Shown here: positions 1 through 10,508 of the stretch, one piece after another | Position numbering within the stretch: the first letter of the stretch is position 1 | Layout of the letters: each line of letters begins with the position of its first letter | NCBI GenBank assembly: GCA_009694865.1 | Contig: SICD01000005.1 | Location: forward strand, 1 to 43,278 | DNA length: 43,278 nt | Source: Candidatus Magasanikiibacteriota bacterium | GTDB lineage: Bacteria; Patescibacteriota; Patescibacteriia; Magasanikbacterales; GWA2-37-8 | Direction: 5' to 3' | Translations under genes and position numbers: made by a program | Notes under the pieces: model-generated | The model's input: the letters and a program-made list of their open reading frames with translations, nothing else | Told to the model about the DNA's origin: nothing | Databases searched by the model: none

Positions 1-1
1 C

Positions 2-478
2 GGCTGGCGCCTCTACGAGTGGATGCGATTCACAGACGCGTGCATCGCCCTCAACAGCGAGGTGAGCGAATACCACCGCAAAGCCAGCGTGGCCGCGGCT
101 GGGCCAGCGGTGTTCCGAGCCGACTCGTGCCTCCCAAATCAGTACCTCCGTGGCCGGCTTCACCAGATGCACATGGACGTGGACGAGTACAGCGACTACC
201 CCCACAACAGCGCTGCCTCCTTCATCAGCAGGCTGATCTACGAGCTGTACAAGCTCGATCCGGACGGCACAGGCACCTGCAAGGACGTGCTCAAGGAACT
301 GAACACCATTGAAGAAGATCTCCGACGTGTCGAGCGATTCTCGTGCGATGACGACAGCGGACCGAAGTCGGTCGCGCGGGTAGCAACCCAGCGAAACGCC
401 TTCCAGGGATTCAAGCCAACGCTGGATGCCAAGATCGAGAAGCTGTTCACGTACAACCAGAAGTGGACAGGGGGGTGA
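2..478 (+). CDS. hypothetical protein, GC-rich orphan gene, 5' partial at window edge
   Basis: Frame is open from base 2 (GWRLYEWMRFTDACIALNSEV...) to the stop at 478; GC-rich third positions; followed by hairpin-rich 3' region. Confidence 0.55.
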   Translation, partial: GWRLYEWMRFTDACIALNSEVSEYHRKASVAAAGPAVFRADSCLPNQYLRGRLHQMHMDVDEYSDYPHNSAASFISRLIYELYKLDPDGTGTCKDVLKELNTIEEDLRRVERFSCDDDSGPKSVARVATQRNAFQGFKPTLDAKIEKLFTYNQKWTGG

Positions 479-587
479 AGCGCCCAGCCGCTACGAACGG
501 CTGAGCAACGGACTCAAGGGCGCCTCATCAGCGCCCGACCCCTTTTTATCTGTACTCGATTAGAGATAAGAAAGAGTCTAAAAACTA

Positions 588-622
588 AAAAACGTCCGGC
601 ATCTGCCGGACGTTTTTAATTT
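588..622. terminator. Rho-independent terminator, probably bidirectional
   Basis: aaaaaacgtccggcatctgccggacgtttttaat: A-tract, stem, T-tract, between convergent genes. Confidence 0.75.
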
Positions 623-679
623 ATTCTACTAACGAGGAGATTGCCACGTCGTCGTGCGAACTCCTCCTCGCAATGACGC

Positions 680-1897
680 CTATTCGCCCTTCTTCTCTTC
701 TTCGATCTTCACCTCTTCTGTAATTACTGCCTCGGGCGCCACATCCTTCACCAATTCCTTCGCTTCCGTCTTCGCCATTTTCTCTTTCACTTCAGCCTTG
801 CGGGCGCTTTTGCCCTTAATTCCAGCCAATTTAAGACCCAGGCGGTGTTCGGTTGGCTCCAAAGACACAATCTCAAATTCACATTCCTGATTAAGTTTAA
901 ACTTGTCGGCCAAATTGCTGACGGGTTCATCTGATACTTCCGAAATGTGCGCCAAACCATGGATGTCTTTGTCGAGACCAATCATGAGACCAAATGATTC
1001 AATCTTCAAAATTTTACCAGTCACCTTCTCCCCTACCTTGTATTTATCTTTCACGCTCTTCCACGGATCATCAATCGTGCGTTTAATGGAAAGATAAATT
1101 TTAGAATGATCAAGCTGAATAACTTGCGCCTTTACTTTTTGACCAACTTTCAAAACATCTTTCGGATGATCGATGCGTTGCCAAGCAATTTCCGAAATAT
1201 GCACCAAACCTTCCAACCCTTCGCCAAAACGAATAAACGCGCCAAACGAGGTGAGGGCGGATACCTCACCATCCACCACATCACCAATTTTATACGCGTC
1301 GAGCACGGCTTTTTGCGAATCTTCCCACACCGCACGCTCGGAGACAATTAATTTTTCTTCCATTTCATTCACATCAATTACCTTCACTTCCATTTCCTTA
1401 CCCATCATTTCGCGCAATTTTTCAAAAATACGATTCTTGTCCCCGCCCGCGACGCGCGGATAATTATCGGGGCTAAGTTGAGAAACCGGCATAAACGCTG
1501 ACAGCGCCTCCACCTGAATCATAAGACCGCCTTTGTTGGCACCGGTAACTTTGGCTTTAAGAGTCAAACCATCTTTAAGCCATTTCTTCATGTTGTCCCA
1601 CGCGCGCTTAAACCCGGCAATACGAAACGACAATTCCATTTCACCATTCTCATTTTCCAACTCTACCAACGTGGCTTCTACTTCATTGCCAATTTTAAGA
1701 TTACTATATTCGCTTGATTCCGCGAACATTTCTTCTCCGCGCACCACACCCGTGGTCATGCCTTCAATATCAATGTGAACTTCCCCTTTATCGACGGATA
1801 TCACTTTACCCTTAATCACATCCCCGGGCTTGGGCACTTCCATGGCCTGGATCTGGAATAATGTTTTAAAACTACCGGCTTTGTCTGTCATAAACAA
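680..1897 (-). CDS. rpsA: 30S ribosomal protein S1-like, multiple S1 domains
   Basis: Repeated S1 motifs (GDVIKGKVISVDKGEVHIDIEG, GDVVDGEVSALTSFGAFIRFGEGLEGLVHISEI, GEKVTGKILKIESFGLMIGLDKDIHGLAHISEV). Confidence 0.93.
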   Translation of the reverse strand: MFMTDKAGSFKTLFQIQAMEVPKPGDVIKGKVISVDKGEVHIDIEGMTTGVVRGEEMFAESSEYSNLKIGNEVEATLVELENENGEMELSFRIAGFKRAWDNMKKWLKDGLTLKAKVTGANKGGLMIQVEALSAFMPVSQLSPDNYPRVAGGDKNRIFEKLREMMGKEMEVKVIDVNEMEEKLIVSERAVWEDSQKAVLDAYKIGDVVDGEVSALTSFGAFIRFGEGLEGLVHISEIAWQRIDHPKDVLKVGQKVKAQVIQLDHSKIYLSIKRTIDDPWKSVKDKYKVGEKVTGKILKIESFGLMIGLDKDIHGLAHISEVSDEPVSNLADKFKLNQECEFEIVSLEPTEHRLGLKLAGIKGKSARKAEVKEKMAKTEAKELVKDVAPEAVITEEVKIEEEKKGE

Positions 1898-1985
1898 AAA
1901 AATTTTGCTTAGCCCGCTTAGTCTTTAAGGACAACGGGGGCCTTTCTCTAAGGCGGAAAGGCTTGTTAGGTTAGTTGTAAGGTTA

Positions 1986-2014
1986 AGTATATCAGAAATG
2001 AATGATGGTGTCAA
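1986..2014 (-). promoter_or_regulatory. sigma70-type promoter for rpsA
   Basis: Minus strand TTGACA-N17-TATACT, about 90 nt upstream of rpsA. Confidence 0.85.
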
Positions 2015-2089
2015 ACGCTAGTCCTTGAACTCCAATCCAAACCGCAACGTAACTATTCAATTCTTTCCAACAAACAGCGCCAATCACCC

Positions 2090-2213
2090 ACAATGTCATT
2101 GCGAGGAAGAAGCCTCGCGGCGACTGACGAAGCAATCTTCACCACCGTTACCAACGCCATTGGTGAGGATTGCTTCGTCGTTCGTTCCTCACTCCTCGCA
2201 ATGACAGCGGGAA
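2090..2213. repeat. palindromic REP-like element, ORF-less
   Basis: gtcattgcgaggaagaagcctcgcggcgactgacgaagcaatc ... gattgcttcgtcgttcgttcctcactcctcgcaatgac; inverted arms. Confidence 0.85.
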
Positions 2214-2408
2214 AGAACTGAATAGTTACACCGCAACCCCTTGCCCCCCAGAGCAAATTATGGTAAAATAAACCCAGTTTTTCCAACCATAAACGGGTGT
2301 TACCAACACCCCCCGTGTACCCCCCCTGCGAGGGGGGAATCGCTGATTTTAATACTTTCGTACCTTTCGTAATTTAGCACATCTTAACGGAATTAATTCC
2401 ACCACCAT

Positions 2409-3020
2409 ATGCATTTAAGTTGGCTCGGTCAAACAGCCGTTAAACTCCAAACCAAATACCAAGACGAGGACGTTACTGTCATTATCGATGGCTATAAACC
2501 GACTGCGGGCGAATTCCCCCGCAGCTTTTCGCCCACGATTGCTTTATTCTCCAATGGCGAAACCGATGCGGCCACCCTCTCGCAAAATCCGTTCGTACTC
2601 TCCACGCTCGGAGAAATAGAATTAAAAGAAGTTATGGTAACTACCTGGCCGGCGGAGAACACCATTATTTTTAAAATAAACGCCGAAGGCCTGGCGATTG
2701 TTCACCTCGGCCGCCTTACCAAAAAACCCACAACGGAAGATTTGGAAAAACTGGGACACGTGGATATTGTACTCCTGCCGGTTGGCGGCGGCCAAAACTA
2801 CTTAAACGCCGAAGACGCCGCGGCGATTGTGACCACTCTCGAGCCCCGCATCGTCATCCCCATCGCTTATAACTGCGACACTGACCCAACCGCCCAGCCA
2901 CTGGGAGAATTTATTAAAGAATTGGGATTAAAACCGGACGTCACCGACAAAAAAATTATTATCAAGAAAAAAGATCTGCCGCAAGAAGAAACCAAGCTGA
3001 TGATTTTAGAAAAATCCTAA
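2409..3020 (+). CDS. MBL-fold metallo-hydrolase-like protein (UlaG-like)
   Basis: MHLSWLGQTAVKLQ start, HLGRL and DIVLLPVGGGQNYLNAEDAAAIV motifs typical of the CPR UlaG-like family. Confidence 0.7.
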   Translation: MHLSWLGQTAVKLQTKYQDEDVTVIIDGYKPTAGEFPRSFSPTIALFSNGETDAATLSQNPFVLSTLGEIELKEVMVTTWPAENTIIFKINAEGLAIVHLGRLTKKPTTEDLEKLGHVDIVLLPVGGGQNYLNAEDAAAIVTTLEPRIVIPIAYNCDTDPTAQPLGEFIKELGLKPDVTDKKIIIKKKDLPQEETKLMILEKS

Positions 3021-3029
3021 TTCTCAGTT

Positions 3030-3150
3030 GTCATTTCGAATCCCCCGCCTTCGGGGGTGAGAAATCTCTGGCTCACCAACGATCGACGGACAGAGATTCC
3101 CCTAAGAGGGATCGCGAGACCTCGTCGCCGTGAGGCTCGCTCGGAATGAC
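3030..3150. repeat. REP-like palindromic repeat cluster
   Basis: gtcatttcgaatcccccgcc...gagaaatctctggctcacc...cagagattcc...gaggctcgctcggaatgac; same family at 10.2, 34.0 and 38.8 kb. Confidence 0.8.
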
Positions 3151-3168
3151 AATACGTTAGAAGCTATG

Positions 3169-3579
3169 TCCCCCAAAAAAACCTCACTAAAAAAGAAGCT
3201 ATCAATCATAGAAGAACAAATGAAAGAACCTGCTAGCCCGACCTTGCCTGATTTTAAAGAGACAAACCGCGAACGAAGCGCGAAACGCTTAATGTGGCTG
3301 GGCGTCATAAGTTTTTCGGTCATCATCGCGGTGCTGTGGGGGTGGTCCCTCGCCGTCCAAATGTCCGAATTCCAGCTTAAACGCGCGCCCGAATACACCC
3401 TCGCGAGTAAAACCAAACAAGAGTGGAGCGAACTATTCGCGAAACAAAAAGAGGATCGGAATAGTCGCGAAGCAACCTTGCAACAAATTCGTGATGCCAT
3501 TAAAGGGCTGGGCGCGCTCACTGCCACGAGCACGGGTCAAACAACATCGACATTAACGGCCACATCAAGCGTTAAGTAA
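3169..3579 (+). CDS. hypothetical membrane protein, one TM segment
   Basis: ORF track 3130..3579; start probably ATG 3169 (MSPKKTSLKKK); hydrophobic VISFSVIIAVLWGWSLAV. Confidence 0.6.
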   Translation, partial: SPKKTSLKKKLSIIEEQMKEPASPTLPDFKETNRERSAKRLMWLGVISFSVIIAVLWGWSLAVQMSEFQLKRAPEYTLASKTKQEWSELFAKQKEDRNSREATLQQIRDAIKGLGALTATSTGQTTSTLTATSSVK

Positions 3580-3696
3580 TTTCAAAATCCAAATTACAAA
3601 TGCCAAATCAAGCTCAAAACTCAAATATCAAATTAGTAAATTTGGATTTTGGATTTAATTTGACATTTGTCATTTGACATTTGAATTTCAAGACCT

Positions 3697-6162
3697 ATGC
3701 AATCCAAACTCCCCATACCGAGTGGCCCCATTGGCCAGCTCACCGTCGCCCCCATTGTTGATGAAATGAAACAATCATATTTGGAATACGCCATGAGCGT
3801 TATTATTTCGCGCGCCCTCCCCGATGTGCGTGATGGTTTAAAACCGGTACATCGTCGCATTTTATATGCCATGGGCAATCTGGGGCTGCGCCACACCGCC
3901 CGCTTTCGCAAATCCGCCCACGTGGTTGGTGAGGTGATGGCCAAATACCACCCCCATGGCGACACCGCTATTTATGATTCCATGGTGCGCATGGCCCAGG
4001 ATTTTGCCATGCGCCACCGGTTAGTTGATGGCCAAGGCAATTTTGGCTCCATGGACGGCGACAGTGCCGCCGCCATGCGCTATACCGAAGCGCGCCTCAC
4101 CACGCTCGCCGAAGAAATGCTGGCCGATATTGAAAAGGATACGGTAAATTTTATTCCCAACTACGATGGCAGTCACCACGAACCAACCGTACTACCCACC
4201 CAAGTCCCCAACCTGCTCCTTAACGGCACGGTCGGCATTGCCGTGGGTATGGCCACCTCAATTCCCCCGCATAATTTAAACGAACTCTGCGACGGCATAA
4301 TAATGCTCATTGACCAACCCAAAACCAGCCTGGACGATCTGTGTGTGGTTATTAAAGGCCCGGATTTCCCCACGGGCGGTATTATTTATAATAAAAAAGA
4401 TATTGCCACGGCTTTTGCCACCGGCCGAGGCGGCGTGGTAATGCGCGCCAAAACCGAAATCGAAGAAGCTAAAAATGGTCTCTTCCGCATTGTGGTCACC
4501 GAAATGACCTATCAGGTGAACAAATCGGAACTCATCGAAAAAATTGCCACACTGGTTCAAGACAAAAAAATTGAAGGCATCCGGGACATTCGGGACGAAT
4601 CCAACAAAGACGGCGTACGCGTGGTCGTGGAACTTAAAAAAGATTCCTACCCTAAAAAAATTCTCAACCAGCTTTTTAACCACACCGACCTCCAAACCAC
4701 CTTCCACTATAACATGCTCGCGCTGGTCGACGGCATCCAGCCGCGCGTGTTAAACCTTAAAAACATTTTGGAAGAATTTATTAAGCACCGCCAGGTGGTC
4801 ATTCGCCGCCGTACCGAGTTTGATTTAAACAAAGCCCAAGACCGCGCCCACATTTTGGAAGGTTTAAAAATGGCCCTCGATAAAATTGATCTGGTGATCA
4901 AAACCATCCGCGCGAGTCGTGACAAAGAGGAAGCCAAGGTTAATTTGATGAGCAAATTCAAATTTACCGACCGCCAAACCACGGCTATTTTAGAAATGCG
5001 CTTGCAACAATTAGCCAACCTCGAAGCCCAAAAAATTGAAGATGAATTAAAAGAAAAGAAACTGTTGATGAAAGAACTAGAATCAATTCTGGCGTCAGAA
5101 CCTAAAATTCTGGGCATCGTTAAAACTGAAATCAAAGCGCTGAAGGCTAAATTTGGCAACGATCGCAAAACCCAAATTATTGCCCATGGTGTTAAAGAAT
5201 TTACGACCGAGGATTTAATCCCCAACGAGCCAACGATTGTAATGACCACCACCGATGGCTACATTAAACGTCTCCCCCCCGATACCTTCAAACAACAATC
5301 CCGCGGCGGCAAGGGCGTAATTGGCGTGACTACAAGAGAAGACGAATCCGTGGACCAAATGCTCATGACCAACACGCACGACAACATGCTCTTCTTCACC
5401 AGTCGCGGCCGCGTGTTTCAATTAATGGCCTACGACATCCCGCAAGCCAGCCGCACCGCCAAAGGTCAAGCTTTAGTAAACTTTCTTCAATTAGCGCCTA
5501 ACGAAAAAGTAACCGCCCTACTTGCCACCAGTGACATTGAAAAATATAAATTCTTGGTAATGGTTACCAGTAAAGGAACTATTAAAAAAACCGCCCTCGA
5601 AGATTTTGCTAACGTCCGTAGGAGCGGTCTCATTGCCCTTAAACTAAAAGGCGATGACAGCTTAGAATGGGTAAAGCCATCCAAGGGAACTGATGAAATA
5701 ATTTTGGCGACTCGGGGCGGTCAAGCCATCCGCTTTAGCGAGCGTGACGTCCGCGAAATGGGTCGCACCGCCGCCGGCGTCCATGGTATGCGCCTCAAAA
5801 GTGATGATGTTATTATTGGCATGGACATTGTCGCGCCCGATAATAAAAATTTGGAATTCCTAACTATCGCCGCCAATGGCCTCGGCAAATGCACCAAACT
5901 CCACGAATATAAAGTGCAGGGTCGCGGAGGATCCGGCATAAAAACCGCCGACGTCACCCCTAAAACCGGCCCCATTGTCTACGCCCGCGTTATTGACCGA
6001 GGCCTGGCCGAGACCCAAGATCTCATGATGATCTCTATGCAAGGCCAAACCATTCGCCTACCTTTCAAATCTATTAACACTTCCGGACGAGCTACCCAGG
6101 GTGTAAGACTTATGCGATTTAAAGAAGAAGGTGATAAGGTAGCGAGTGTGACGATTATATAG
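3697..6162 (+). CDS. gyrA: DNA gyrase subunit A
   Basis: [42 protein letters not shown] active Tyr, C-terminal beta-propeller repeats. Confidence 0.97.
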   Translation: MQSKLPIPSGPIGQLTVAPIVDEMKQSYLEYAMSVIISRALPDVRDGLKPVHRRILYAMGNLGLRHTARFRKSAHVVGEVMAKYHPHGDTAIYDSMVRMAQDFAMRHRLVDGQGNFGSMDGDSAAAMRYTEARLTTLAEEMLADIEKDTVNFIPNYDGSHHEPTVLPTQVPNLLLNGTVGIAVGMATSIPPHNLNELCDGIIMLIDQPKTSLDDLCVVIKGPDFPTGGIIYNKKDIATAFATGRGGVVMRAKTEIEEAKNGLFRIVVTEMTYQVNKSELIEKIATLVQDKKIEGIRDIRDESNKDGVRVVVELKKDSYPKKILNQLFNHTDLQTTFHYNMLALVDGIQPRVLNLKNILEEFIKHRQVVIRRRTEFDLNKAQDRAHILEGLKMALDKIDLVIKTIRASRDKEEAKVNLMSKFKFTDRQTTAILEMRLQQLANLEAQKIEDELKEKKLLMKELESILASEPKILGIVKTEIKALKAKFGNDRKTQIIAHGVKEFTTEDLIPNEPTIVMTTTDGYIKRLPPDTFKQQSRGGKGVIGVTTREDESVDQMLMTNTHDNMLFFTSRGRVFQLMAYDIPQASRTAKGQALVNFLQLAPNEKVTALLATSDIEKYKFLVMVTSKGTIKKTALEDFANVRRSGLIALKLKGDDSLEWVKPSKGTDEIILATRGGQAIRFSERDVREMGRTAAGVHGMRLKSDDVIIGMDIVAPDNKNLEFLTIAANGLGKCTKLHEYKVQGRGGSGIKTADVTPKTGPIVYARVIDRGLAETQDLMMISMQGQTIRLPFKSINTSGRATQGVRLMRFKEEGDKVASVTII

Positions 6163-6183
6163 CCACTACTTAAAAGAATAAAA

Positions 6184-6218
6184 AACAATCCCGTTTATTT
6201 CGGGATTGTTTTTATTTT
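6184..6218 (+). terminator. gyrA terminator
   Basis: aaacaatcccgtttatttcgggattgtttttattt. Confidence 0.85.
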
Positions 6219-6354
6219 TGTAGCCTCGGCTTTCCAGAAAAATCAACACTTCAATTTCTCTGGAAAGGGCCGAGGTAGAATGGAGGTTGGCCCGTGTGGA
6301 TCGCCATGACGCCGGCGACAGCGGGATGGTAACTCGAGGACGAGAATGAGCGGA

Positions 6355-6987
6355 CTACCTAATTCTGTGGGCGGGACGAAGGATGGTGAAGGTGCCGGGG
6401 CCGCCGAGGTTGGGCGTGGTGGTGATGAAACGCGGAGTCGCGCCACCACCGCGTTCGACGAACGCGTCGTGGAGACCGCCCAGATCTCTGATCGTGCCGG
6501 CAGTCAGACCGTTGCCTTCCACTTCCGCCGTTACCATGATCGGACCGCCCCTGGTGGGGAAAATCCGGTAGTTGGCTCCGATCCAGCGGAGAATGTTGTC
6601 CCCGCAGACCACGATCAGCCTTGTGCGTTCGAAAGCGTAGCCGATGATGGGGCGACCGAGCGGGTCGGAGAGCCCAGCCTCGACAGCGAAGACCGTCTCG
6701 AGGGTATCGTCGATCGACGACGCCGGGAGAGCACTCCGCTCCGGAATTGGATAGAATCCATTTCGGAGCGCCGCCGCGCCGATCATGTGTCGTTCGCTGG
6801 ACGAGGTCGCGATCACGCGCTCGGGGGCAGCCACGCCCAAGCGCAACCGACGCACCCGCCGCTGGCAACGAACGCCCAGCGCCTCGCGGCGCAACATCTC
6901 GGCACGATCCACGTCCGGCAAACCGAACCTGTGCTTCCCGGGCGGGCAACCCGACAACGCAGGAACTACGAAGAGCGTAACTTCCAC
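6355..6987 (-). CDS. hypothetical protein, GC-rich orphan gene, GTG start
   Basis: RBS-like AAGGAGG just upstream of GTG at 6987; strong GC3; no family recognised. Confidence 0.55.
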   Translation of the reverse strand: MEVTLFVVPALSGCPPGKHRFGLPDVDRAEMLRREALGVRCQRRVRRLRLGVAAPERVIATSSSERHMIGAAALRNGFYPIPERSALPASSIDDTLETVFAVEAGLSDPLGRPIIGYAFERTRLIVVCGDNILRWIGANYRIFPTRGGPIMVTAEVEGNGLTAGTIRDLGGLHDAFVERGGGATPRFITTTPNLGGPGTFTILRPAHRIR

Positions 6988-7153
6988 GATGGCCTCCTTG
7001 GTTGGATTGTTTCTTTGATTACGATATTCTCAACGCCAAACGACGGTGAGAAACCATTCCTACTCATACCACAAACAAAGATCGCCGTCAAGACCAAAAC
7101 ATCCTAAAAAAAGAAAAACGCCCCACTGATGGGGGCGTTCAGACAAGCATAAT

Positions 7154-9019
7154 TTACTCTCTCACTATCAAATCCTTCACCTTCCTCACAATCGCCCCAG
7201 CGTCAATCTCCTCATACGCCAACAGCTCCTCCGGCTTACCGCTTTTTGGCATCTTTCTCACCGCCAACCGTATTACCGGCAAACTTTCACCCTTGACCTT
7301 TAAACTTTCACCTAACACACTCGCCACCGCCTCACCAATCCCACCTTCCGCGTAATGATCCTCCACCGTAATAATCGCCTTCGTCTCGCGCGCCGCTTTT
7401 TCTAAAGTCGCAACGTCGAGAGGCTTAATACTGTATAAATCAATCACCCTAATATTCATCCCCTCTTTTTGTAATTCATTATATGCTTTCAACGCCTCAT
7501 GAAGGGTCACCCCCGCCCCCACTACTGTCACCACATCCTTATCACTACTTTTGAGCGTCTTACTCCCGCCAATGGGAAATGTTTCATCAACGCCATACAA
7601 AATGGACGATTCCTTGCGCGTGGTACGAATGTACACGTTGCCCACGTGCTCGGCCGCCGCCTCCACTAATCGCTCGGTGGAAATAGCATCCGATGGGTAC
7701 AATACCACGCTGTTAAAAATTGATCGAAACATTCCTAAATCCTCCAGCGCCATCTGCGACGCCCCGTCTTCACCAATCGAAACTCCCGCGTGCGAACCAA
7801 CAAATTTAATATTCGCGTTGGCATACTGGCTCATTCGAATCTGATCAAACGCGCGCGTAAAAAAACACGCAAACGTAGAAATAAATGGAACCTTACCACG
7901 CCTAGAAAACCCTAAAGCCGTCCCCACCATATTTTGCTCCGCGATAAACATTTCAAAAAACCTATCAGGGTATTTGGCTTTAAACAACTCCGCGTAGGTG
8001 GAATTACTTACCTCTGCATCCAGTACCACTACATTATTAAACTTCGGCGCCAGCCGCACCAACGCATTCCCATAAGCTTTTCGTGTCGCAACCGCTTTAT
8101 CGGTTGGATAATTGAGGTTTTGAATTTGATTTGATATTTGATATTTGATATTTGATATTTCCGCCACTTCCGGTTTTGCCACAACTCCCACAATTTTCTT
8201 ATCAACTTCTCCGAGCTCCTTTAACGCTTGATCTAACTCGGCGGCGGATAGTGGTTTTCCATGCCAGGCATCTTTATCTTCAATAAACGAAACACCTTTA
8301 CCCTTCAAGGTCTTCGCGATAATCATCACCGGTTTATCTGGCGATTGTTGCGCTTTTGTATACGCCAATATAATTTCATCAATATTATGCCCATCAATCA
8401 CAATGGTCTCCCACCCAAACGCCCGGGCTTTTTGTTCGTAAACTTCAGTATGGTGCCCATACATAGTTTCGCCTCGCTGCCCCAGCCGGTTCACATCCAT
8501 AATACCCACCAAATTATTTAGTTTATAATGCTCTGCCGATGCCATTGCCTCCCAAACCGAACCTTCCGCCATTTCACTATCACCCAAAAGTACCCAGGTG
8601 CGGTAGGGCAACTTGTCCAGCTTGGCATTAAGCGCCATCCCCACCCCCACCGACAACCCTTGCCCCAAAGAACCCGTCGGCACCTCAGTATACGGAAACG
8701 CCATCGTCGGGTGCCCCTCCAAACGGCTCCCAAATTTTCGGAGCGTCAACATTTCCTCTTCGCTCACCTTCCCGGCCGCGGCGTAGATAGAATAAAAAAG
8801 CGGCGAGGCATGGCCTTTAGAAAAAATCAGGCGATCGTTGTTTACATATTCATGATTATCGAGATCGGTCCGAAAAAATCCGGAAAACATAAGCACCGCC
8901 ATCAAATCCGCCGCGGAGAGCGACGACGTGGGGTGGCCAGAGCCAGCTGCCGTGGTAGAAACCAGGCTGTAGTAACGAATGAGTTTAACTAATTTTTGTA
9001 ATTGTTCTTGATTTGCCAT
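7154..9019 (-). CDS. tkt: transketolase (full-length, N+C fused)
   Basis: GHPTSSLSAADLMAVLM, GDSEMAEGSVWEAM, FIAEQNMVGTALGFSRRGKVPF. Confidence 0.93.
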   Translation of the reverse strand: MANQEQLQKLVKLIRYYSLVSTTAAGSGHPTSSLSAADLMAVLMFSGFFRTDLDNHEYVNNDRLIFSKGHASPLFYSIYAAAGKVSEEEMLTLRKFGSRLEGHPTMAFPYTEVPTGSLGQGLSVGVGMALNAKLDKLPYRTWVLLGDSEMAEGSVWEAMASAEHYKLNNLVGIMDVNRLGQRGETMYGHHTEVYEQKARAFGWETIVIDGHNIDEIILAYTKAQQSPDKPVMIIAKTLKGKGVSFIEDKDAWHGKPLSAAELDQALKELGEVDKKIVGVVAKPEVAEISNIKYQISNQIQNLNYPTDKAVATRKAYGNALVRLAPKFNNVVVLDAEVSNSTYAELFKAKYPDRFFEMFIAEQNMVGTALGFSRRGKVPFISTFACFFTRAFDQIRMSQYANANIKFVGSHAGVSIGEDGASQMALEDLGMFRSIFNSVVLYPSDAISTERLVEAAAEHVGNVYIRTTRKESSILYGVDETFPIGGSKTLKSSDKDVVTVVGAGVTLHEALKAYNELQKEGMNIRVIDLYSIKPLDVATLEKAARETKAIITVEDHYAEGGIGEAVASVLGESLKVKGESLPVIRLAVRKMPKSGKPEELLAYEEIDAGAIVRKVKDLIVRE

Positions 9020-9025
9020 ACATTT

Positions 9026-10201
9026 TTACGCCGTCGCCGCCTTCCCTTTCTTCATATATTTTTTAACCAGGAAAACTGATACCCCGGCCGCTACGGCCAC
9101 GGCGACAAGAACAGCAATAATATTATGAAGAATCATGGAAACAGCAATGGTTACGATGCTCAGTACCGCCGCGACTATAAATGTCACCGCGCCAATTAAC
9201 CCGCGGCTAATTGAACCCGCGATGGGAAGAATATCAAGGAACGTGCTGATTGGTCCAAAAAACATACTCAAACCTACCCACATCATAATAAACCCAACCA
9301 AACGCAAAATCCACGTCATGGTCGAATTTTCACTCTTCATTGTGGCGATTGCCTCATCTTTTGTCCCCTTAAACGCGCGATACAAACTACCATTTTTTTG
9401 ATCAACAAACGACGAGAGATTGGTGCCGTCGAGTTTACCAAAAGTAGTTACCTGAATATTGGCTGGAACATAACCATAATGCACGCGTACATCCCCCACC
9501 TGCGGGCTGGCCAGCGTTCCTTTACCCAAGAAAACAAATTCACTCGTGCCCGCCTGCGCGAGGAGCGGTGTTGGATAAGCCACCGAGCTAGAGGTTAAAA
9601 CCAACGCATCACTTCCGGGAAGTCCCAAACTCGTCATATCCAGGGTTAAGTTGCCCAGTGTCGCGACCGTTACTGTTGTGTCGTTGCTAGGAACACCCAT
9701 CGCCGGATTCTCGTGTCCCTCAGGAATTTTAAATTCCGCCGAATTGGCTGGCTCCGCAACCCATTCCTTAGTATAGGAGTACGTAATATTTTGCGTTTCA
9801 CTGCCACCGGTATTTTTTTGCGTTTCAGTTTTTGAGGTTTCTTTCCAAGCAAACATTTCCGCCTGACGAGAAAGTTTTAAATAATTACCCGCTTTAACTT
9901 GTACCAATTCACTCGTCCCCGGCACGGTAACACTGTCCGACAACGTTTCCGTAGTTTTAATCGCACCCCGGGCCGCCACCAATTTGCCTTGCGCCGATTG
10001 GTCGACATTTGTAGCATCCACCACCGGCGCTTGCATTGCTTGCTTCACCAGCTTAGCGGCTCGCCCCGCCCGGCCTTCATTCCAATACAAAACCCCAAAC
10101 GATACCACAAACAAAAGCAAACCAACCAGAACTCCTTTTATAGAATTCATGAGACGACTCCCCAAACCAACATTCGTGGTTTGTGTAAATTGATCGGGCA
10201 T
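9026..10201 (-). CDS. TMEM43 family protein
   Basis: N-terminal LMNSIKGVLVGLLLFVVSFGVLYWNEGRA, C-terminal cluster of TM segments. Confidence 0.8.
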   Translation of the reverse strand: MPDQFTQTTNVGLGSRLMNSIKGVLVGLLLFVVSFGVLYWNEGRAGRAAKLVKQAMQAPVVDATNVDQSAQGKLVAARGAIKTTETLSDSVTVPGTSELVQVKAGNYLKLSRQAEMFAWKETSKTETQKNTGGSETQNITYSYTKEWVAEPANSAEFKIPEGHENPAMGVPSNDTTVTVATLGNLTLDMTSLGLPGSDALVLTSSSVAYPTPLLAQAGTSEFVFLGKGTLASPQVGDVRVHYGYVPANIQVTTFGKLDGTNLSSFVDQKNGSLYRAFKGTKDEAIATMKSENSTMTWILRLVGFIMMWVGLSMFFGPISTFLDILPIAGSISRGLIGAVTFIVAAVLSIVTIAVSMILHNIIAVLVAVAVAAGVSVFLVKKYMKKGKAATA

Positions 10202-10436
10202 AGTGTTATATTAGTTAGAACCTGCGAGGCTGGTCTCAATTGTCATTCTTACGACGAAGGAAGAATCTCTGTCTCAACTTTATTGTTACATTGTTTCATT
10301 GTTCAATTACTATTAATTGAACAGAGATCCGTCGCTCGCTCGGGATGACAACCAAACGCGTAAGTTCTAATTTTTTAAAATAAACTACAATCAGTATACC
10401 AAAAAAACAAGCTACGCTGAAGAAATTTGTCAATAG

Positions 10437-10508
10437 TGTCCTCGGCGCGAATCGAACGCGCATCATCTCCTTCGGAGGGAGATATTTTATCCATTAAACT
10501 ACAAGGAC
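10437..10508 (-). tRNA. tRNA-Arg (anticodon CCG)
   Basis: 72 nt cloverleaf: GTCCTTG/CGAGGAC acceptor, TCTCC-CTCCGAA-GGAGA anticodon arm, GCGCG-TTCGATT-CGCGC T arm. Confidence 0.93.

Noticed and set aside
1106-1778. Plus-strand ORFs inside rpsA
   Set aside because: Shadow ORFs of a well-supported S1 gene.
6346-7107. 253-aa plus-strand ORF
   Set aside because: Antisense to the 6355-6987 GC-rich ORF, which has the better RBS; low-complexity Arg/Asp-rich translation.
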